A stretch of DNA of 64,000 nt from Reticulitermes lucifugus (GCA_026260175.1 JAKCWW010000021.1:71619-135618), one strand, 5' to 3'. Shown: positions 1 to 12,756, counted from the stretch's first letter. Notes: generated by a model from the sequence alone, not told the origin. Program-made: numbers and translations.

Positions 1-60
1 AGCCTCGAAAAATGAGGCGGCCTAGGCCCCCAAGGGGCTGTCGAGCCATTGGAAAAAATA
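1..60 (+). repeat. SINE-L 3' end (cut by window edge)
   Basis: The first 60 bases match the tail of the complete SINE-L copy at 54085-54342. Both have AGCCTCGA, then an AGGCGGCC/AGGCACTGG block, then GAGCTGTTGCG-like sequence ending CATTGGAAAA. The body and tRNA-like head would lie outside the window. Confidence 0.7.
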
Positions 61-654
61 AAAAAAATAATAATTAGGAGCTTGACAAATTAATAAGCAG
101 GGAACCTGTCTTCATGGACAGAGGTCATAAAAGAGACACACGCCCAAAAATATATGATGATTATAATGATAATTAATACCAATCAGTAGTTATGGGAAGA
201 CAGTTGCAGTGCTCAAGGTAAGAAGTAAAAGAATTTTCATCTATGCCTTAATAATCTTTGACATGTAAAGAAAATTACATTTTTTGAATAGCGAAAGCCT
301 TATGAAACGGGACAGCCTACATATTTTCGGTCTTGCGCCAGCCAGTCAAGTAGGAAGAAGTAGTTCCTCGTGGTTAGAATTCGGGTGGGATGCCTATAGC
401 TTTAATTAGTCGTGTAAGGTAAATGGTGCAGTACGATTTAAAAATTGGCCACGAATGTCTCCTGCAACTCATAATTCGAAATCATCCTGTCAGCTTTCAG
501 TGCTGTTATAATATTTCAATTTGACAGAGCACCTTGTAATAAAGCAACAGGCTGTTTATGTTGGAGGACATAGTTTTATTCCGTACAGCTCGCAAAAAAT
601 GTAATCCCCTGCGATTTGAAGAACTGGTTATTTCAGCTAAACACAAAAATGAAA

Positions 655-801
655 TTTCACAGTATTACCACCGTGCATTTTGTTTAAATCAATAATAAGA
701 CCGACAAATGCACTATATTGACCAATTTTATTCTGTAGGGTGAGGGGAAATAGGCCAGAATAAAATTGGTCAATATAGTGCATTTGTCGGTCTTATTATT
801 G
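655..801. mobile_element. Small fold-back insertion with perfect 47-bp inverted repeat
   Basis: Arms 689-735 and 756-802 are exact reverse complements over 47 bp, separated by a 20-nt loop. The segment is flanked by a 12-bp direct repeat, ACAAAAATGAAA, at 643-654 and 802-813, read as a target-site duplication. The right arm touches its flank (sharing one base), whereas a 34-bp single-copy piece separates the left arm from its flank. No coding capacity is visible. The perfect arms suggest a young event or an assembly fold-back artefact. A transcript would form a long hairpin. Confidence 0.7.
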
Positions 802-1552
802 ACAAAAATGAAAATACATACAAATCACAGGAATGTGAGTTCGCAATGAAAAGTTTACAAATAACTATCCCCATTCTGAACGTCAGCACCGAAAGTACTC
901 AAACGGTTTCAATGGACATCAGGTTCATTAATACTGGAAGATTTCACGGCACCGAATATTTGGACTGTAGTTACTGAGATTCGAGGCTTCCACAGCAGCG
1001 AAAATTTAGGTTACTGTATGTGATATTTGAAGGGTTCAGGACCTATGGGTTTCTAGATTTAGGCACTAAACTTAAAACCTTGAAATCTTCAAGCCTCAGA
1101 AGCAGTGTATACGTTAAGTTTCATTCGACATATATGCTTACATGTCCAGCAGCATTCCTAGCCATTCATGCCACACATGTACATGGGCTAATAATACAAA
1201 TGCTTGCAGAAAAGGTAGTAATTTTACGATACTGACCATATTTTTACGACTCTGACTCTTCCGAGAAATGTTCCGAAAAACGGTAGACTGGTCTCGGACG
1301 GAATGAGATGGGATAAAATTGGAGAGGTTTCGCGAGCAGGACTATTAACTTGTAATGTATTGAATCGTTCGCCAGGCGGACACTTTTTAATCACTTTGAG
1401 TGGATCCTGATGTAGAGGCCGCAGAAACGCAAGTAAAGAGACGAGAAGAAAAGCAGAAGTTTACAATAGCAGAATGGATCGTAAGAAAGTCATTCACGTG
1501 TTAGTCCTGCTACTGTTACACAGATTCTGTAATATATTATCAATAATAACAC

Positions 1553-1578
1553 TCATTCATTCATTCATTCATTCATTC
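1553..1578. repeat. (ATTC)n microsatellite
   Basis: About six copies of CATT/ATTC in tandem. The following 300 bp, beginning with a GTCTGTCTTACGACAGG segment, is CT-rich and may be an unrecognised dispersed repeat. Confidence 0.85.
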
Positions 1579-2687
1579 TGTAGTCTGTCTTACGACAGGT
1601 CCGTAGTTTCTTCCAAAGGGAGTTCCCCACAGGGTGCGATCTAGTGCTTCCTCTTTCAATTTCCAGTATCTTCTCTTCTCCTTAAGTTCATTTATTAGCT
1701 GCTTACGCCTTCTTCCTCATCTTCCGGTCATTTCTGTCCTTGCCTCTAACTTTCCTTCAATCACGTGCTTTAGAAGACAGAATAATAACATTGACGCTAA
1801 CAAGGGAACATTTACATTAAGGGCAGAATATATATTACCAATGTTGAAAATAAAATTATCGGGAAAATGTGTGGATCTAACAAGAATAAAAGACTGAGAA
1901 ATTTAGGACGTTATATAAGAGGTGTTGTCAGCTACATGACCTTAAAAAGCCGCAATTTAGGAGGCAACTTAAGCAGAGCAATGCATTAAGGAAATAATAT
2001 AATTTTTCTTATTTGATATTTTTATTCCTGCTCCTCCAAATACAATACGTTAGTTTCGGTTATCTATGAGTTTCCTTGCTTCAGAAAATCTTTTAAAATG
2101 TCATTCACGGTCAGGATCGTGTGCTTGCAAGCTACCTGCTTTACTTTTTAAACTCAATTTGCGCCAGCCGCACCAGTGACTGCCGCAAGGAGCGTAGTGG
2201 TCACGCCTCACACATAACTAGAAATTTACTGATTTACAGCCTACAAGTAATTTATTGTCGTTAAGAAAGTAAAATCTACGAAACTACGATGTGCAGGCGT
2301 GTGACTGTTAGGACAGAACAAATAGTCTATGCTTTATTTCTAGCGAGGAAACTTTTGAGAAAATTTTCAGCTAAAGACAGGAAGACGAAGGAATAGTGTC
2401 ATAAGGACGACTGTTCCAGAAATACGCAGCGGCTAAAAAATGTATGAAATTATCTGCATACTGTATCTAATGCCGCGCTTTGGTATTATCAATGTATGAA
2501 TTTCGACTTTTGCTAACACTTTGTTAGTTATGAGGATAGAAGTTTTCAATATTTAAACACAGTACATAAAATAAAGACATAATGGAGAATTGGTGCATAA
2601 AGTCTGCCATTTTTATGTATCATTTCCGCAATTTCTATACGAATTTAAATTATACGTTACTGGCTACGATGCTAAATTTGTCGGGGG

Positions 2688-2844
2688 CACTTTTTATTTT
2701 CGTATGTTGTTCAGTTCCCCCTACATATGTTTCGGCCGAAACATATGTAGGGTGAATTGAACAAAATACGAAACTAAAAAGTGCATTCGTTGGTTAAAAA
2801 ACTGAAAATTAATGTCAAGATGCACGATGAACACAACGTGAAAA
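2688..2844. mobile_element. Fold-back insertion: two Penelope-like ends joined head to head
   Basis: Arms 2687-2735 and 2736-2784 form a loop-less palindrome of 49 bp each with about five mismatches. The centre is GGCC inside GTTTCGG|CCGAAAC. Each arm reads GCCGAAACATATGTAGGG outward, the 3' half of a hammerhead-like motif seen complete at 13797-13843, and ends in a GCACTTTTTA-type segment. A 60-bp single-copy piece follows on the right. A 10-bp direct repeat, TTGTCGGGGG, flanks the whole (2678-2687 and 2845-2854), consistent with a target-site duplication. Confidence 0.65.
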
Positions 2845-3453
2845 TTGTCGGGGGTATTTAATTTCGGTTTTATTGGTCTCCTATAAGCCATAAGTATTTA
2901 GCGTGAAGTTCAAATCGAACTGTATATCTGAGAAGTAAGACTCTGCGTAAAAAAGGTATACGTATTGAATGCAAGATGTAATAATGGTCTTCAAATGATA
3001 CTACAACCGGATCCTGCCATTGTATGTCATTCTACTTGTACAGTAAAGTCTCTTCACTTAACACAACACATTACCTAAAACTAGTCTATATTTCGGAAGA
3101 CTAATGTGTCTCGCATAATTACAGACCGTCATCTTAACTCTTTAAAGCAGAGTGGTAATAAAGTGCAACACAAACATTTAAAAAATCTGCACTCCACCCA
3201 CGCCCTACATTTGTGTTTCATACGGTTTTCACAACATCCGTTACTTCCTTAAATAGCACTAATCATTCAATTTTTCAATGGAGAAGCAAAGTGTTTACTG
3301 CGACTATAAGAACTTAAATTTTGTGTATTATTTATGTAAAATTCGTGCTTCCAAATGTTAAAAGTCCATGGTTTCTCTTTGCTCTTGATTGAAACAGTAT
3401 GCGTACACAACATCACATTGCACGCGCATCTTCAGAGTAAAGTTTGTGAAGTT

Positions 3454-3737
3454 GGTAAAGTTATCCCTGTGCATGTCATACAGGCATATCAGGGAATGGG
3501 GGTACAGCTCCTCTCATTCTCGACCTTAGAACTAGATGAGGATGAGTGGTTAGTTTCACGATCCAGCCGCTTTGCACGCTAGACAATAGTTTCTGGCACC
3601 CGTCGAATAGAGGGCTGGGTGGGCCACAGAACCGGTCTTGGCATTTTGGAGAAGATAAAAATCTCTTATTCCTGCAGGGAATCGAAAGACATTTTCTCGT
3701 TCGTCCAGGCCGCAGCTTATTATATACAGGCTCGGTA
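3454..3737 (-). repeat. SINE-A copy 1
   Basis: This tRNA-derived SINE is read from the high coordinate. The degenerate tRNA-like head lies near 3690-3737. The body contains the reverse complement of an AGACCGGTTCTG-type block and the GCCTTCATGGCG-type block, and the tail ends in a GGTAAAG segment on the plus strand at 3454. It is well diverged from other copies. Confidence 0.8.
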
Positions 3738-4179
3738 TGAGGTTTGTAGCAGCACTATCAAGCCAACTAGGTCTATGACATCAACATCTTGAAGTTTGCT
3801 GCTTTGAGTGTTGTGGAGCTAGGAAGTAGCCTCCTAGTACAACGAAATGTGTCCATTAAAAGCAAGGTGGTTGTAAACCTAACCGCCCACTACGGCTTAA
3901 ACTTCGCTCCCCATACAAGAAGCAGAGCCCGCTTAATGCAGGTGGCAGCCCACTCTCCAGCACCTATATACTGGTCGTAAACATGGACACCACAGCATCT
4001 CGGGAGTCTGCTCCCTCTCAAGCTGCCTATTCTTACAGTCTCAAAACTGTTCTGTTCTGTTTTGTTCGTCAGCTTAATGGTGCAAGTGATTTCATGATTC
4101 ACTGAAACAAACTGACGAACTGCCTTTTAGAAACATAAGTTACACCTCTACATACTGCTTTTTAAACAAGTTTCATATA

Positions 4180-4444
4180 AGGCCGCGCATGGCTCAGGCG
4201 GTTAGTCGCCGGCCTCTCACCGCGGAGTCCCGGGTCAGTCCACGTGGGATTTGTAGAGACAAAGTTGCATTGGGACAAGTTTTTCCCCAAGCACTTCGGT
4301 TTTTCCCTGCCAATTTCATTCCACCGGTGCTCCATTATAAGGAAAAATGAAAAAACATTAATCATCTTCATCACAGGGTTGCACAATAAGCCTCAAGGCT
4401 GTCGTGCCTCCGTAGCATCTGCTGCGGGGCCCTTCACCACAAAA
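4180..4444 (+). repeat. SINE-B copy 1, complete with 12-bp target-site duplication
   Basis: The head is GGCCGCGCATGGCTCAGGCGG, with a GTTAGTCGCCGGCCTC segment resembling a pol III A box and a degenerate B box at GAGTCCCGGGTCAGTCC. The body carries CACGTGGGATTTGTAG and the tail GCTGCGGGGCCCTTCACC followed by a short A run. The 12-bp repeat AAGTTTCATATA flanks it at 4168-4179 and 4445-4456, which fixes the boundaries and shows retrotransposition. Confidence 0.88.
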
Positions 4445-5944
4445 AAGTTTCATATAGTAAAATATTTCAGTGGTAAAGTATGATATATGCCACTTAGAAG
4501 CCACAAATATTAAACTTAGCTGCTGTCAGGTGGCGGGAGAACTTCCCTTCTCTGGTCTTGAATAACAAATAAATCTATTCTATAACGTATAGTACCTTTA
4601 AATGAGAGCCCTCCTACAAATATGAAAAGCGTTCACGTTAAGCGCTTTGCGTAACAACTGGCTTTATTATTTACATAGGTGAAATAATTTTGAAGTATAC
4701 GCGAAGTTTCCTCTTGTCTCCACATGCCGACAAGGTGGGTGGGAAACATGCAGGTAAAATTACACGTACAGGCCTTAATATATTTCGCTGTGAACTGTAG
4801 GCTTGATGATGCTGTCACTTTTCTCAGGGAGGAAGCAACCATGGTAACAATCGTTTTATTGGCTGGATTCGCCTAGACCTGTTATAAAAGCAGTTGTGAA
4901 GAGAAATGCTTGAAAGCCAAACCTGGATGTGAATACCGGCTATCCACACGAAAGAAAATTGTTGTAGTGGCTTTCATAAAGTGCAAATAAAAAATTACTT
5001 AACACTAACACTTAACTACAAGTCGCAGTTTTCCAGTGAAATGTGCAAGAAGTTAGGCGTACTTAACTAGTCACAGAGTTCCTTACTGAGACCGAAGTTT
5101 CATTGCCATGCCGACAAAAGATTGCACTATCCTCAGCCAGTTGAATACATTTCATATTCTCACACGCTACAGTGGCTGTATATCTCTACGTTACATTTAT
5201 GTATATTATCCATTCAATATCAGGATTTAATTCTGGTAAATCCAATCTTATACACAGCCAACCTAAGGGACATAACTTTTAATTCTTGTTATCTTAACGA
5301 AATGCTCTGCCACGCAACTTGTTTTCGTTGCTTCTGTAGGTATGAAGAGAACCGCGAACTATTTGCCTAACACTCAGAGCTTCTCCAAAAGAGGAAGGTT
5401 CCTACAATAATACCACCGCACTCACATTTTTGAAAGGACACTATTGGCCAGAACAATGACATTTACTTTCCCGCACTGTGTATTTTATGATCTCATATGC
5501 TTGCCCTTTCTCTTCCTCTCTATTCCCTAATATTTTCATACCTCAACCCTAGCCCACAATCTCTCCTCGCTGCACACTCAAAAAAGCCACAGGATCCCTT
5601 GTGTTTCCCGATTACCATCACGGCCCCATAGCCGTATATTATCCCTCACATACATGCAGCCCTCCATATTGAAGCTCTTGACCACCACATTGGATATGAT
5701 GTGCTTCGGCTTTCTGCCAGCCGGCAAGTACAATCTGCATAAATTTTGAAGCGACTACTTTTTCACAAATAAAGCTGAAGTAGAAAATAATGTGAGAGTG
5801 GCAGAAGCAAAGCTGTCGATTTGTGTAGTTTTATGTCAGTTTACATTTTTGCTTAGTTTCTTAAAGTCGATTACTAGTAGTCCATCAAATATTGTCAGTG
5901 CAAGTTGAGAAGGACGGGGTATAGGGCTACATAAAGAGAAAAAA

Positions 5945-6185
5945 GATGCATACAGAATTTTATGCAGAAAACCTAAAGGTAATGGAACACTTGGAAGACC
6001 TAGACGTAGAATTAAAACCAATATTAAAATTGCTCTTAGAGTCTAAACGGGATTCATCTGGCACTGGATAGGCACGAGCTCTGGTGAAAAGACGTTCCAT
6101 AAAATGTGTGGAATTTCTTGACTATTTGGGCCACTTTTATCTTCTCAAGCAGAATTCTGCTCCATGGAATTAGCTAACTCTCACC
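5945..6185 (+). mobile_element. LINE 3'-end fragment 1
   Basis: Positions 5945-6046 translate in one frame as DAYRILCRKPKGNGTLGRPR and so on, ending at a stop. This matches the C-terminal segment of a very common arthropod non-LTR reverse transcriptase (NAYR-L-GKPEGKRPLGRPRRRW). The 3' part contains TGGAATTTCTTGAC and CTCCATGGAATTAG, shared with the other fragments listed. It is severely 5'-truncated and inactive. Confidence 0.8.
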
Positions 6186-6707
6186 AACAGGGCACTAGAA
6201 TTGCCTGACGTCTACTCTTGCTTCGTTACAACTCGACATGCCTGCCTGACCATGGCGCTAGCTACAGCAAACCCCTTGAGATCTAGGCAGCCAAACTAAC
6301 ACGATTACACAGCAGACAGGATGGGTAGGCTGACACCCGGCCAGCCAGCCAGCCAGAGCCACTCTGTACGAACGGAGTACACTCTGTGCACAGATTGTTC
6401 ACCCATGGATTCTGCATCCGTTCAATATTGCTCATAACGACGTCTCGAAAGCATAGACATTAAGACCAACTGTGTACACCGTCACTGGGACTACCCATCT
6501 TCCTTCAATTTACCTCGAATATGTTTCTGTCCATCGGGGCCATTTTCAAGGATTTCAGTATAAAACAAGTGAAAGCATCAAAGTATTACGTGTATGCTTT
6601 ATGACATACGTGTAATAATTTACATAGAATTTTAACTAAAATAGTATAATACGTAAGTAACAAACCGTAGATCTTATCCCAACATAACACTGTAAAAAGA
6701 TGGTTGC

Positions 6708-6711
<4 letters not shown>

Positions 6712-6743
<32 letters not shown>
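6712..6743. repeat. (TA)n microsatellite
   Basis: An uninterrupted run of about sixteen TA units. The next 450 bp, up to the SINE at 7198, holds only AT-rich sequence and loose TATG/TACG repeats near 7020-7190. Confidence 0.9.
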
Positions 6744-6747
<4 letters not shown>

Positions 6748-7197
6748 AGTAATTAAATACTTTCATTGTTAGACTTATTAACTAATCCAGTTCGTCATAT
6801 GTGTGTATTAGCGGCAGAGATTACGCATTATAAAACCTTTCCAGTTGGTTAAAATACATTAAAATATTGGTCAATAGAAAATGTGAAGTTGCTGTATGCA
6901 GTATACGACGTCCTATTTCTTGTGTAAGTCCATAATGTATATCTGAGCGGTTCACGAAATGACGTATACACGATACGAATGCAACTGTCACTGTCACGCC
7001 CTCATATGTGTTTCAACAATTGGTGTATGTATACACCTACATATATGGATACAATCTTTTGTGTATGTAAGTACGTACGGTATTTATGTATGTTCTTAGG
7101 CTTATATGTGGTATGTAAGTTATGTATGTACGTACGTATGTAGGCCTATTTACATATGCGCCTGTATATATACACACGCACACTTATACACATTCCA

Positions 7198-7458
7198 TAT
7201 AGTGACTAGACTATGGATTGGAAGGTCCAGGGTTCGAATCCCGGTATGGGATAAGACTTTTTCTCCAAAACGTGCAGACCGAGTCTGCGGCCCACCCAGC
7301 CTCCTATTCAGTTCGTACCGGGATTCTTTCTGGGGGTAATGCGGCCAGAGCGTGAAGTTAACCACCACCTCCAAATAGTGCTGTGGCTAAAAACGAGTGG
7401 ATATATATTCTACTCCCCTTACGTGCCTTCATGGCATGTACAGAAAAATCTTTACCTT
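7198..7458 (+). repeat. SINE-A copy 2
   Basis: The head is TATAGTGACTAGACTATGG, with a near-perfect B box GGGTTCGAATCCCGG at about 7230. The body includes CCCACCCAGCCTCCTATTCA and GTGAAGTTAACCACCACCTC, and the tail ends CTTTACCTT. Together with copies 3 and 8 it defines the family's tRNA-like 5' region. Confidence 0.9.
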
Positions 7459-8790
7459 CACACTCCTATGTATGAAAGTACAAATACTATGATGAAACAA
7501 CAGCTCATCTTCAACAAATAAATCTAGTTCACATTTGCATAACCTATTTTTGTAAATATGTGTTAATATCGTTGATAGCATTTGCTCACAGACTCCGGTC
7601 ACCATCCCAGCTGCAGCTCAGAGCTGGTAGGATAATGTGGGACAGGCACACGCCCTCTCTTTCTCTCTGTCAAGAGGGGTGTAAGCCTGCCACGTGAGCG
7701 GGCGTTTGCACTTTTGTCGTCAGCAATTGAAGAGAAACCCAAGCTGTTTGTCAAGTATCAGATTATCATTGAGAATTAGTGCGATTCATTTCCTTCAACT
7801 ATTGCTAAAGTTATCCCCAATAATAATGATTCACAAACTGTCGCCAAGCAGACTAGTTCAGCGTTAACGCTTCTGCCTTGTGTTCGTAATATACCCATTA
7901 GCTTCGAGTACTGTCAGGATGCAAGAAACACTTTCTCGGTTTTCCTCATTTCGTCCACCGCGAACGTAAGAGGCTGGTGTAGCGATCAGTGCCTTAACGT
8001 ATGTTAATGACTCTTGTGTCTCGAATGTCGTTGGCTAGATGTCCTCCTGACTGAGTTTGACTTCATTTTCCTTAGATCCTCCCGAAGAATCCACGGATAA
8101 TATCCTGAAATACTCCACAAACTTCTTCTTCCATACCTTAACCCGTTCAACATTCATGATCATATTCCCTTTATATTTCGACGCCGCATACCCTCTGTAG
8201 TTGAAGTATCGTCTTTCAATGATAATATAATTCAACCCCAATCCCTGTGGGGTAAGTTTGCCCTCTGTATAATGACTGCATAAACTGCAGGGGTTATTGA
8301 GCTTCAGACGATATAAGGTGACGTTTATCTGCACACGGTGAATTCTAAATAACCGCAGAAGAAGCGACCGTCGTGTAAGCAAACAAAGTTTTAGTATAGG
8401 CCTAGACAACATCACATTTCAACTAAATCCGTCCAGTAGTTTCTCAGATGTGGCTTCAGGGATAAACGGACTGACGCAACCTCCCAAGTAGTCGCTCACT
8501 TCCATGCAGGCTACTTCATGCAAAACACGTATAAAATCAAATATAATTGATCATTTCACGCTCCTCTCTGTACATCTCCGGAACAAATTGCACTTGGCCC
8601 TCGATAAAGTTGTTACGCTGTTAACAGTTCGTCATGCTTATCATAAATGATTACCGTCGTCTCTCCACGGACGGAGAGCCCGTTGACAGTTTTCACTTAA
8701 ATAATTCGCGGCATCCGTAACCAAGTACATTAGGCCACGTGCCCTCTGCAAGCTTTCTCACGATATGAACAGCCGGCCTCCGGTTACACT
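7459..8790. other. Region without a recognisable gene; weak open frame and repeat relic
   Basis: A minus-strand open stretch of about 125 codons lies at 8035-8415. It matches no family I know, and its composition and lack of gene context argue against coding. On the minus strand just before it (about 8418-8455) the sequence reads CTGAGAAACTACTGGACGG, a phrase typical of dispersed insect repeats. The frame therefore probably lies in an old transposon. The rest of the stretch is featureless. Confidence 0.4.
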
Positions 8791-8889
8791 TTTGAACTAA
8801 ACAGTTTGTACTAGGGGTGAAGTTCCTTGCGGCTCATTTAAAATGTTATGTTTTATCCCGACCAAAAAGTTTGTCTTTGTGAGGTTTGA

Positions 8890-8970
8890 GGTTTTCGAGC
8901 GTTGACTAGGAAGACTGCCGTCTTCTGGAACGTAACGCTGTGTAGTCTGGTAGAAATCCACCGACGTTAC
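8890..8970 (-). repeat. Repeat D fragment (SVDFYQTTQRYVPED phrase)
   Basis: The minus strand translates as SVTSVDFYQTTQRYVPEDG, a phrase I recognise as a recurrent spurious translation of a dispersed arthropod repeat (SETSVDF-RTTRRY-PED). Other pieces of apparently the same family occur near 30.6, 32.8 and 63.9 kb. The element class is uncertain. Confidence 0.5.
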
Positions 8971-9315
8971 GGAAAAAAACGTAAGAAAAGCCGGCTGTCT
9001 CCAAAAAGTCGGCAAATTGCTAGTAGAACATAAGGTGTCGCATTCCCGATGACGATAAAAAAGCGATATTATCTTCCGCCCTCTGTAATTTTACGGCCGC
9101 AAAACGAGACCAATTACATCACTTAACGTCAAGTTACTAAATTCCCGTAAAGTACGACCATATAGGGCATACCGGCTGAACACTTGTGTGTCCGATTCTA
9201 ATTCTAGAAGGATTTTATTCCAGAATAGTTATTAATTACCATCAACACAACTAATCACAGATGTACATTTATTCAGTGATCAAACACACACAACAACAAG
9301 CTAATTGTAAAGTTT

Positions 9316-9362
9316 TCTGGCGACTAGTTTCGGCTCTAAGATCGAGGCATCATCAGGCCACT
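9316..9362 (-). ncRNA. Type I hammerhead-ribozyme-like motif (Penelope-like element end)
   Basis: On the minus strand the core CTGATGA (9356-9350) is followed by a hairpin-like segment ending GAGCC, then GAAAC, a short UA and GTC. Stem I is formed by TGGC just 5' of the core with GCCA just 3' of the GTC (4 bp). Stem III is the minimal AC/GT. Core bases match the CUGANGA...GAAA...UH pattern, but stem II is imperfect. Penelope-like retroelements are known to carry such minimal type I motifs. Confidence 0.5.
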
Positions 9363-9972
9363 ACAAAAGAACAGAAAAGCAGAAAATGATGCAAGTCATG
9401 GATGGAGATCTCCCCCTTCATAACAGAAATACTTTGTGCATGTACACAAAACATGTAAAATTTACATGAAGTCAAAGCAAAAAAAATGTATAGTTGTATA
9501 ATATATATTAAAATGTATAAATATAATAGTATATCAATAAAATTAACAAAATTATCAAGACAAAGTGTCAAATGTAAGGTTATAAATGTACATAAGCAGT
9601 ACACGGTGCGCATATAATATGCTGTCGGCACCATCCGCTGTGCTGGCGGAAGAACATGTCACGTTCAATTTTCTTTTGTAAGTCTTTAAGGCAGAAATAG
9701 TCTATCCACAAGCCTTTAGTAGGTTATAATCTTGTTGAACATTCCAAAAGTTTCTTCATCATAATTTATGTTTTAGAGGAATATAACGTGCCAAATTTTA
9801 AGTAATGAAACACAGAGATTAACAATTATAATAGAGGCAGAAGTATACTATTTATCGTACAAACAGGGTAACATACGTCAGAAAAGCAATTAATTCACCT
9901 AAACAATCTGAAAATAATAGAAATGGAAATAAATTGATGAGAGACGCAGAAAGTTAGATGAAATAAAATTCA

Positions 9973-10515
<543 letters not shown>

Positions 10516-10529
10516 TTAAGACAGACATC

Positions 10530-10700
10530 GAACACTGCGGTCGAGAGCGCACCTCCTACTCGTATTCATGAAATCGCAGGTTTAAATCTGTGTCCGAAGA
10601 CCTGTAATGTGTTTGAGGACTTTGGGGTTTTCTTCAGTCCTTCAGGAAGATCCTGGGATGGTACCTCATACTAAGCCATGGCCCCTTATTTGCACATCAC
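10530..10700 (+). repeat. SINE-C copy 1
   Basis: A degenerate B-box-like GCAGGTTTAAATCTGTG is followed by GACTTTGGGGTTTTCTTCAG, then CCTGGGATGGTACCTCATAC and CATGGCCCC. The same order of blocks occurs at 13200-13370. Boundaries are approximate and no target-site duplication was found. Confidence 0.5.
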
Positions 10701-12298
10701 TTCCAATTCATTATTCATTAATTATTCTACCTTTTGACACTATATAGGACTAGTGTTAGTTACTGAGAGCCTCGTTACAGAAATCTTAAATAAATAAAAT
10801 ACACTGCAATATTTGGCATTCTCAGACAGGTGTTGTTGAAGGCTCCAGTCTTCTGAGGTGTGAGCTGTTACGCTGGCAAGTACTTTGACTTCTCGGAGGC
10901 TCGTAGTGTCTTCATCTTCAGAGTCAAGTAGTGATAGAAACACAAAAACCTACATAAGACATGGTTACTCGTTAGACCATCCTACTAAATTCTGCAAATA
11001 CTCTCTGAATTTGGTTTTCAAATTTTTGAAGGTGCAACAAGAAGCTATACAGGCAGACTAGAGTCCATCAGGTTCTCTATACAAGGAGCTTCGTGTCGAA
11101 GTACGTCCAACATCAAGGATCAGTGCCTAATTACGTGTACAAGGACCGGGAACCACAATGGCTGAACGAACGACAGTTGGTGTATTGATTCAGACCGAGT
11201 CGCACCTACAATATCTACAAGTACAGCTGTGTGGTTGGGCTCCTCAGTGGAGTGGTTAATTAAGTTCATTTACAAGGAGTCTAAATCCCGACCCGCTTGA
11301 ATCTCCATGTTTAAATTAACACATGAAACCGCAGGCACACGGCACACACTGTGGCGACCAAGATTTCGTATCGGCATAAGCATGCAGCACACAGTATGAA
11401 CTTTGAGTACCAGGAATAAATAGGTATAAAATAAGGAGAAAAAATGGAGAGAAAAGCAAGACGACATAAATAAACACAAAATGTAAATTTCAGTGGGTTA
11501 CCAAGCAAGGAGACAGGGCCTTAAAGTAGAGAAATGTGCCTGTGAAAATGTCATGAGGAACAAATGTGTAAATATTTTTCGCTCATTAGGCCCTATTCTT
11601 GGTTTAGTTGGCAATGCTTTCAGTTACTCAGTTTCGGCTACACGTTGTTCAATAATTAAATGACAAGTTAGTGATAAAATGGAAAACCCGTAATGGAGCA
11701 TTTTTCCGTGTATTTCTATCAGTAATTTGCCTATATAGATTGAATAAACCCACAAAAACTCAGGACAGCCGGTCTGTGGGTACATATTTGAAGCAGCACC
11801 ATTCCAACCACGACACAGGACTACTCAAGAATTGACTGCAACGGTCGGTCCGGCTTTTAAATAAATATCTTCTACCTCCATACTCTTGGGCAAGACAGAC
11901 GAAATGGCTATTCTAAGACAGCGTCCTGAACATAACGACTCTTAACTCATTAAACAGATCGCTGAACCTAAGTATACAGTCTTTATCATGTGTGTACAGG
12001 TTCCTTTAACCTATGCATCCTACTTTCAGGTTTACACACAATAAGAATATCCTACCTTATCCTTCGCATTTTCGCAGCGATGATGCTGGTCTTTAACCTA
12101 GAAGTCCTAAATGCCGCCAGCCTGAGATCCTTAGCAAGAAAATGCTTTACATAATTAGCAAGCACACATAAACTAGTAGGCCAGTTGGAGCTAACCACCT
12201 GCACAGGGCTTTGTGTTACTGATAAAATATTCATATCTTTGAATTCCTATTAAGCAACACTTCAAAACTGTTATAAATAAAAAGAATGCATCCAATCG

Positions 12299-12318
12299 AC
12301 ACACACACACACACACAT
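12299..12318. repeat. (AC)n microsatellite
   Basis: About ten AC dinucleotides in tandem. The preceding 1.5 kb (10,750-12,290) shows nothing convincing, apart from a possible degenerate tRNA-like segment near 11,220-11,290. Confidence 0.8.
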
Positions 12319-12483
12319 ATTAGTATGATTTTGATTTTCCTATCGTGTAGTCAACTATTGAAAAATCTCGGGCTCTCCTTGTCTAAGAAACTGTTGTCGG
12401 ACTCGCTGTGCCATTTGTCATAGAACTTCATACATATTTTACATGTTGTCTGGCTTTCATCGGGTGTCCAACAGCTTTTGAAG

Positions 12484-12756
12484 AGCCGGGATACTGCACT
12501 CGGTATAGTGATTATGCTAGGGGAAAAAGAATCCCGGGTTCGATTGCCGGCACAAGTAAAATATTCAGACCGGCTCTCGTGCCCACCAAGCCTCCTATTC
12601 AATGAGCATCGGAGGTTCTTTCTCGGAGAGTCAAGCGGCCAGGGCGCGAAGCTGACCACTCAACATCTAGTGACGAGGTTAAGTTTGAGTGAACTTATGC
12701 TCCTGATCCTCGTACATGCCTTCATGGCGTTCACAGGGACAACTTTTCCTTTTACC
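12484..12756 (+). repeat. SINE-A copy 3
   Basis: The head is GAGCCGGGATACTGCACTCGG, with B box GGGTTCGATTGCC. The body has CCAAGCCTCCTATTCAATGAG, AAGCGGCCAGGGCGCGAAGC and CCTTCATGGCGTTCACAGGG, and the tail is CCTTTTACC. An imperfect flanking repeat (AACAGCTTTT left, AACAGCATTT right) may be the target-site duplication. A further B-box-like fragment (GATCCCGGGTTCAATTTTC) lies at about 12,895. Confidence 0.9.

Noticed and set aside
8035-8415. A 126-codon minus-strand protein gene
   Set aside because: No recognisable domain and no context, and the adjacent sequence looks like a dispersed repeat. The first real ATG is internal to the open stretch.
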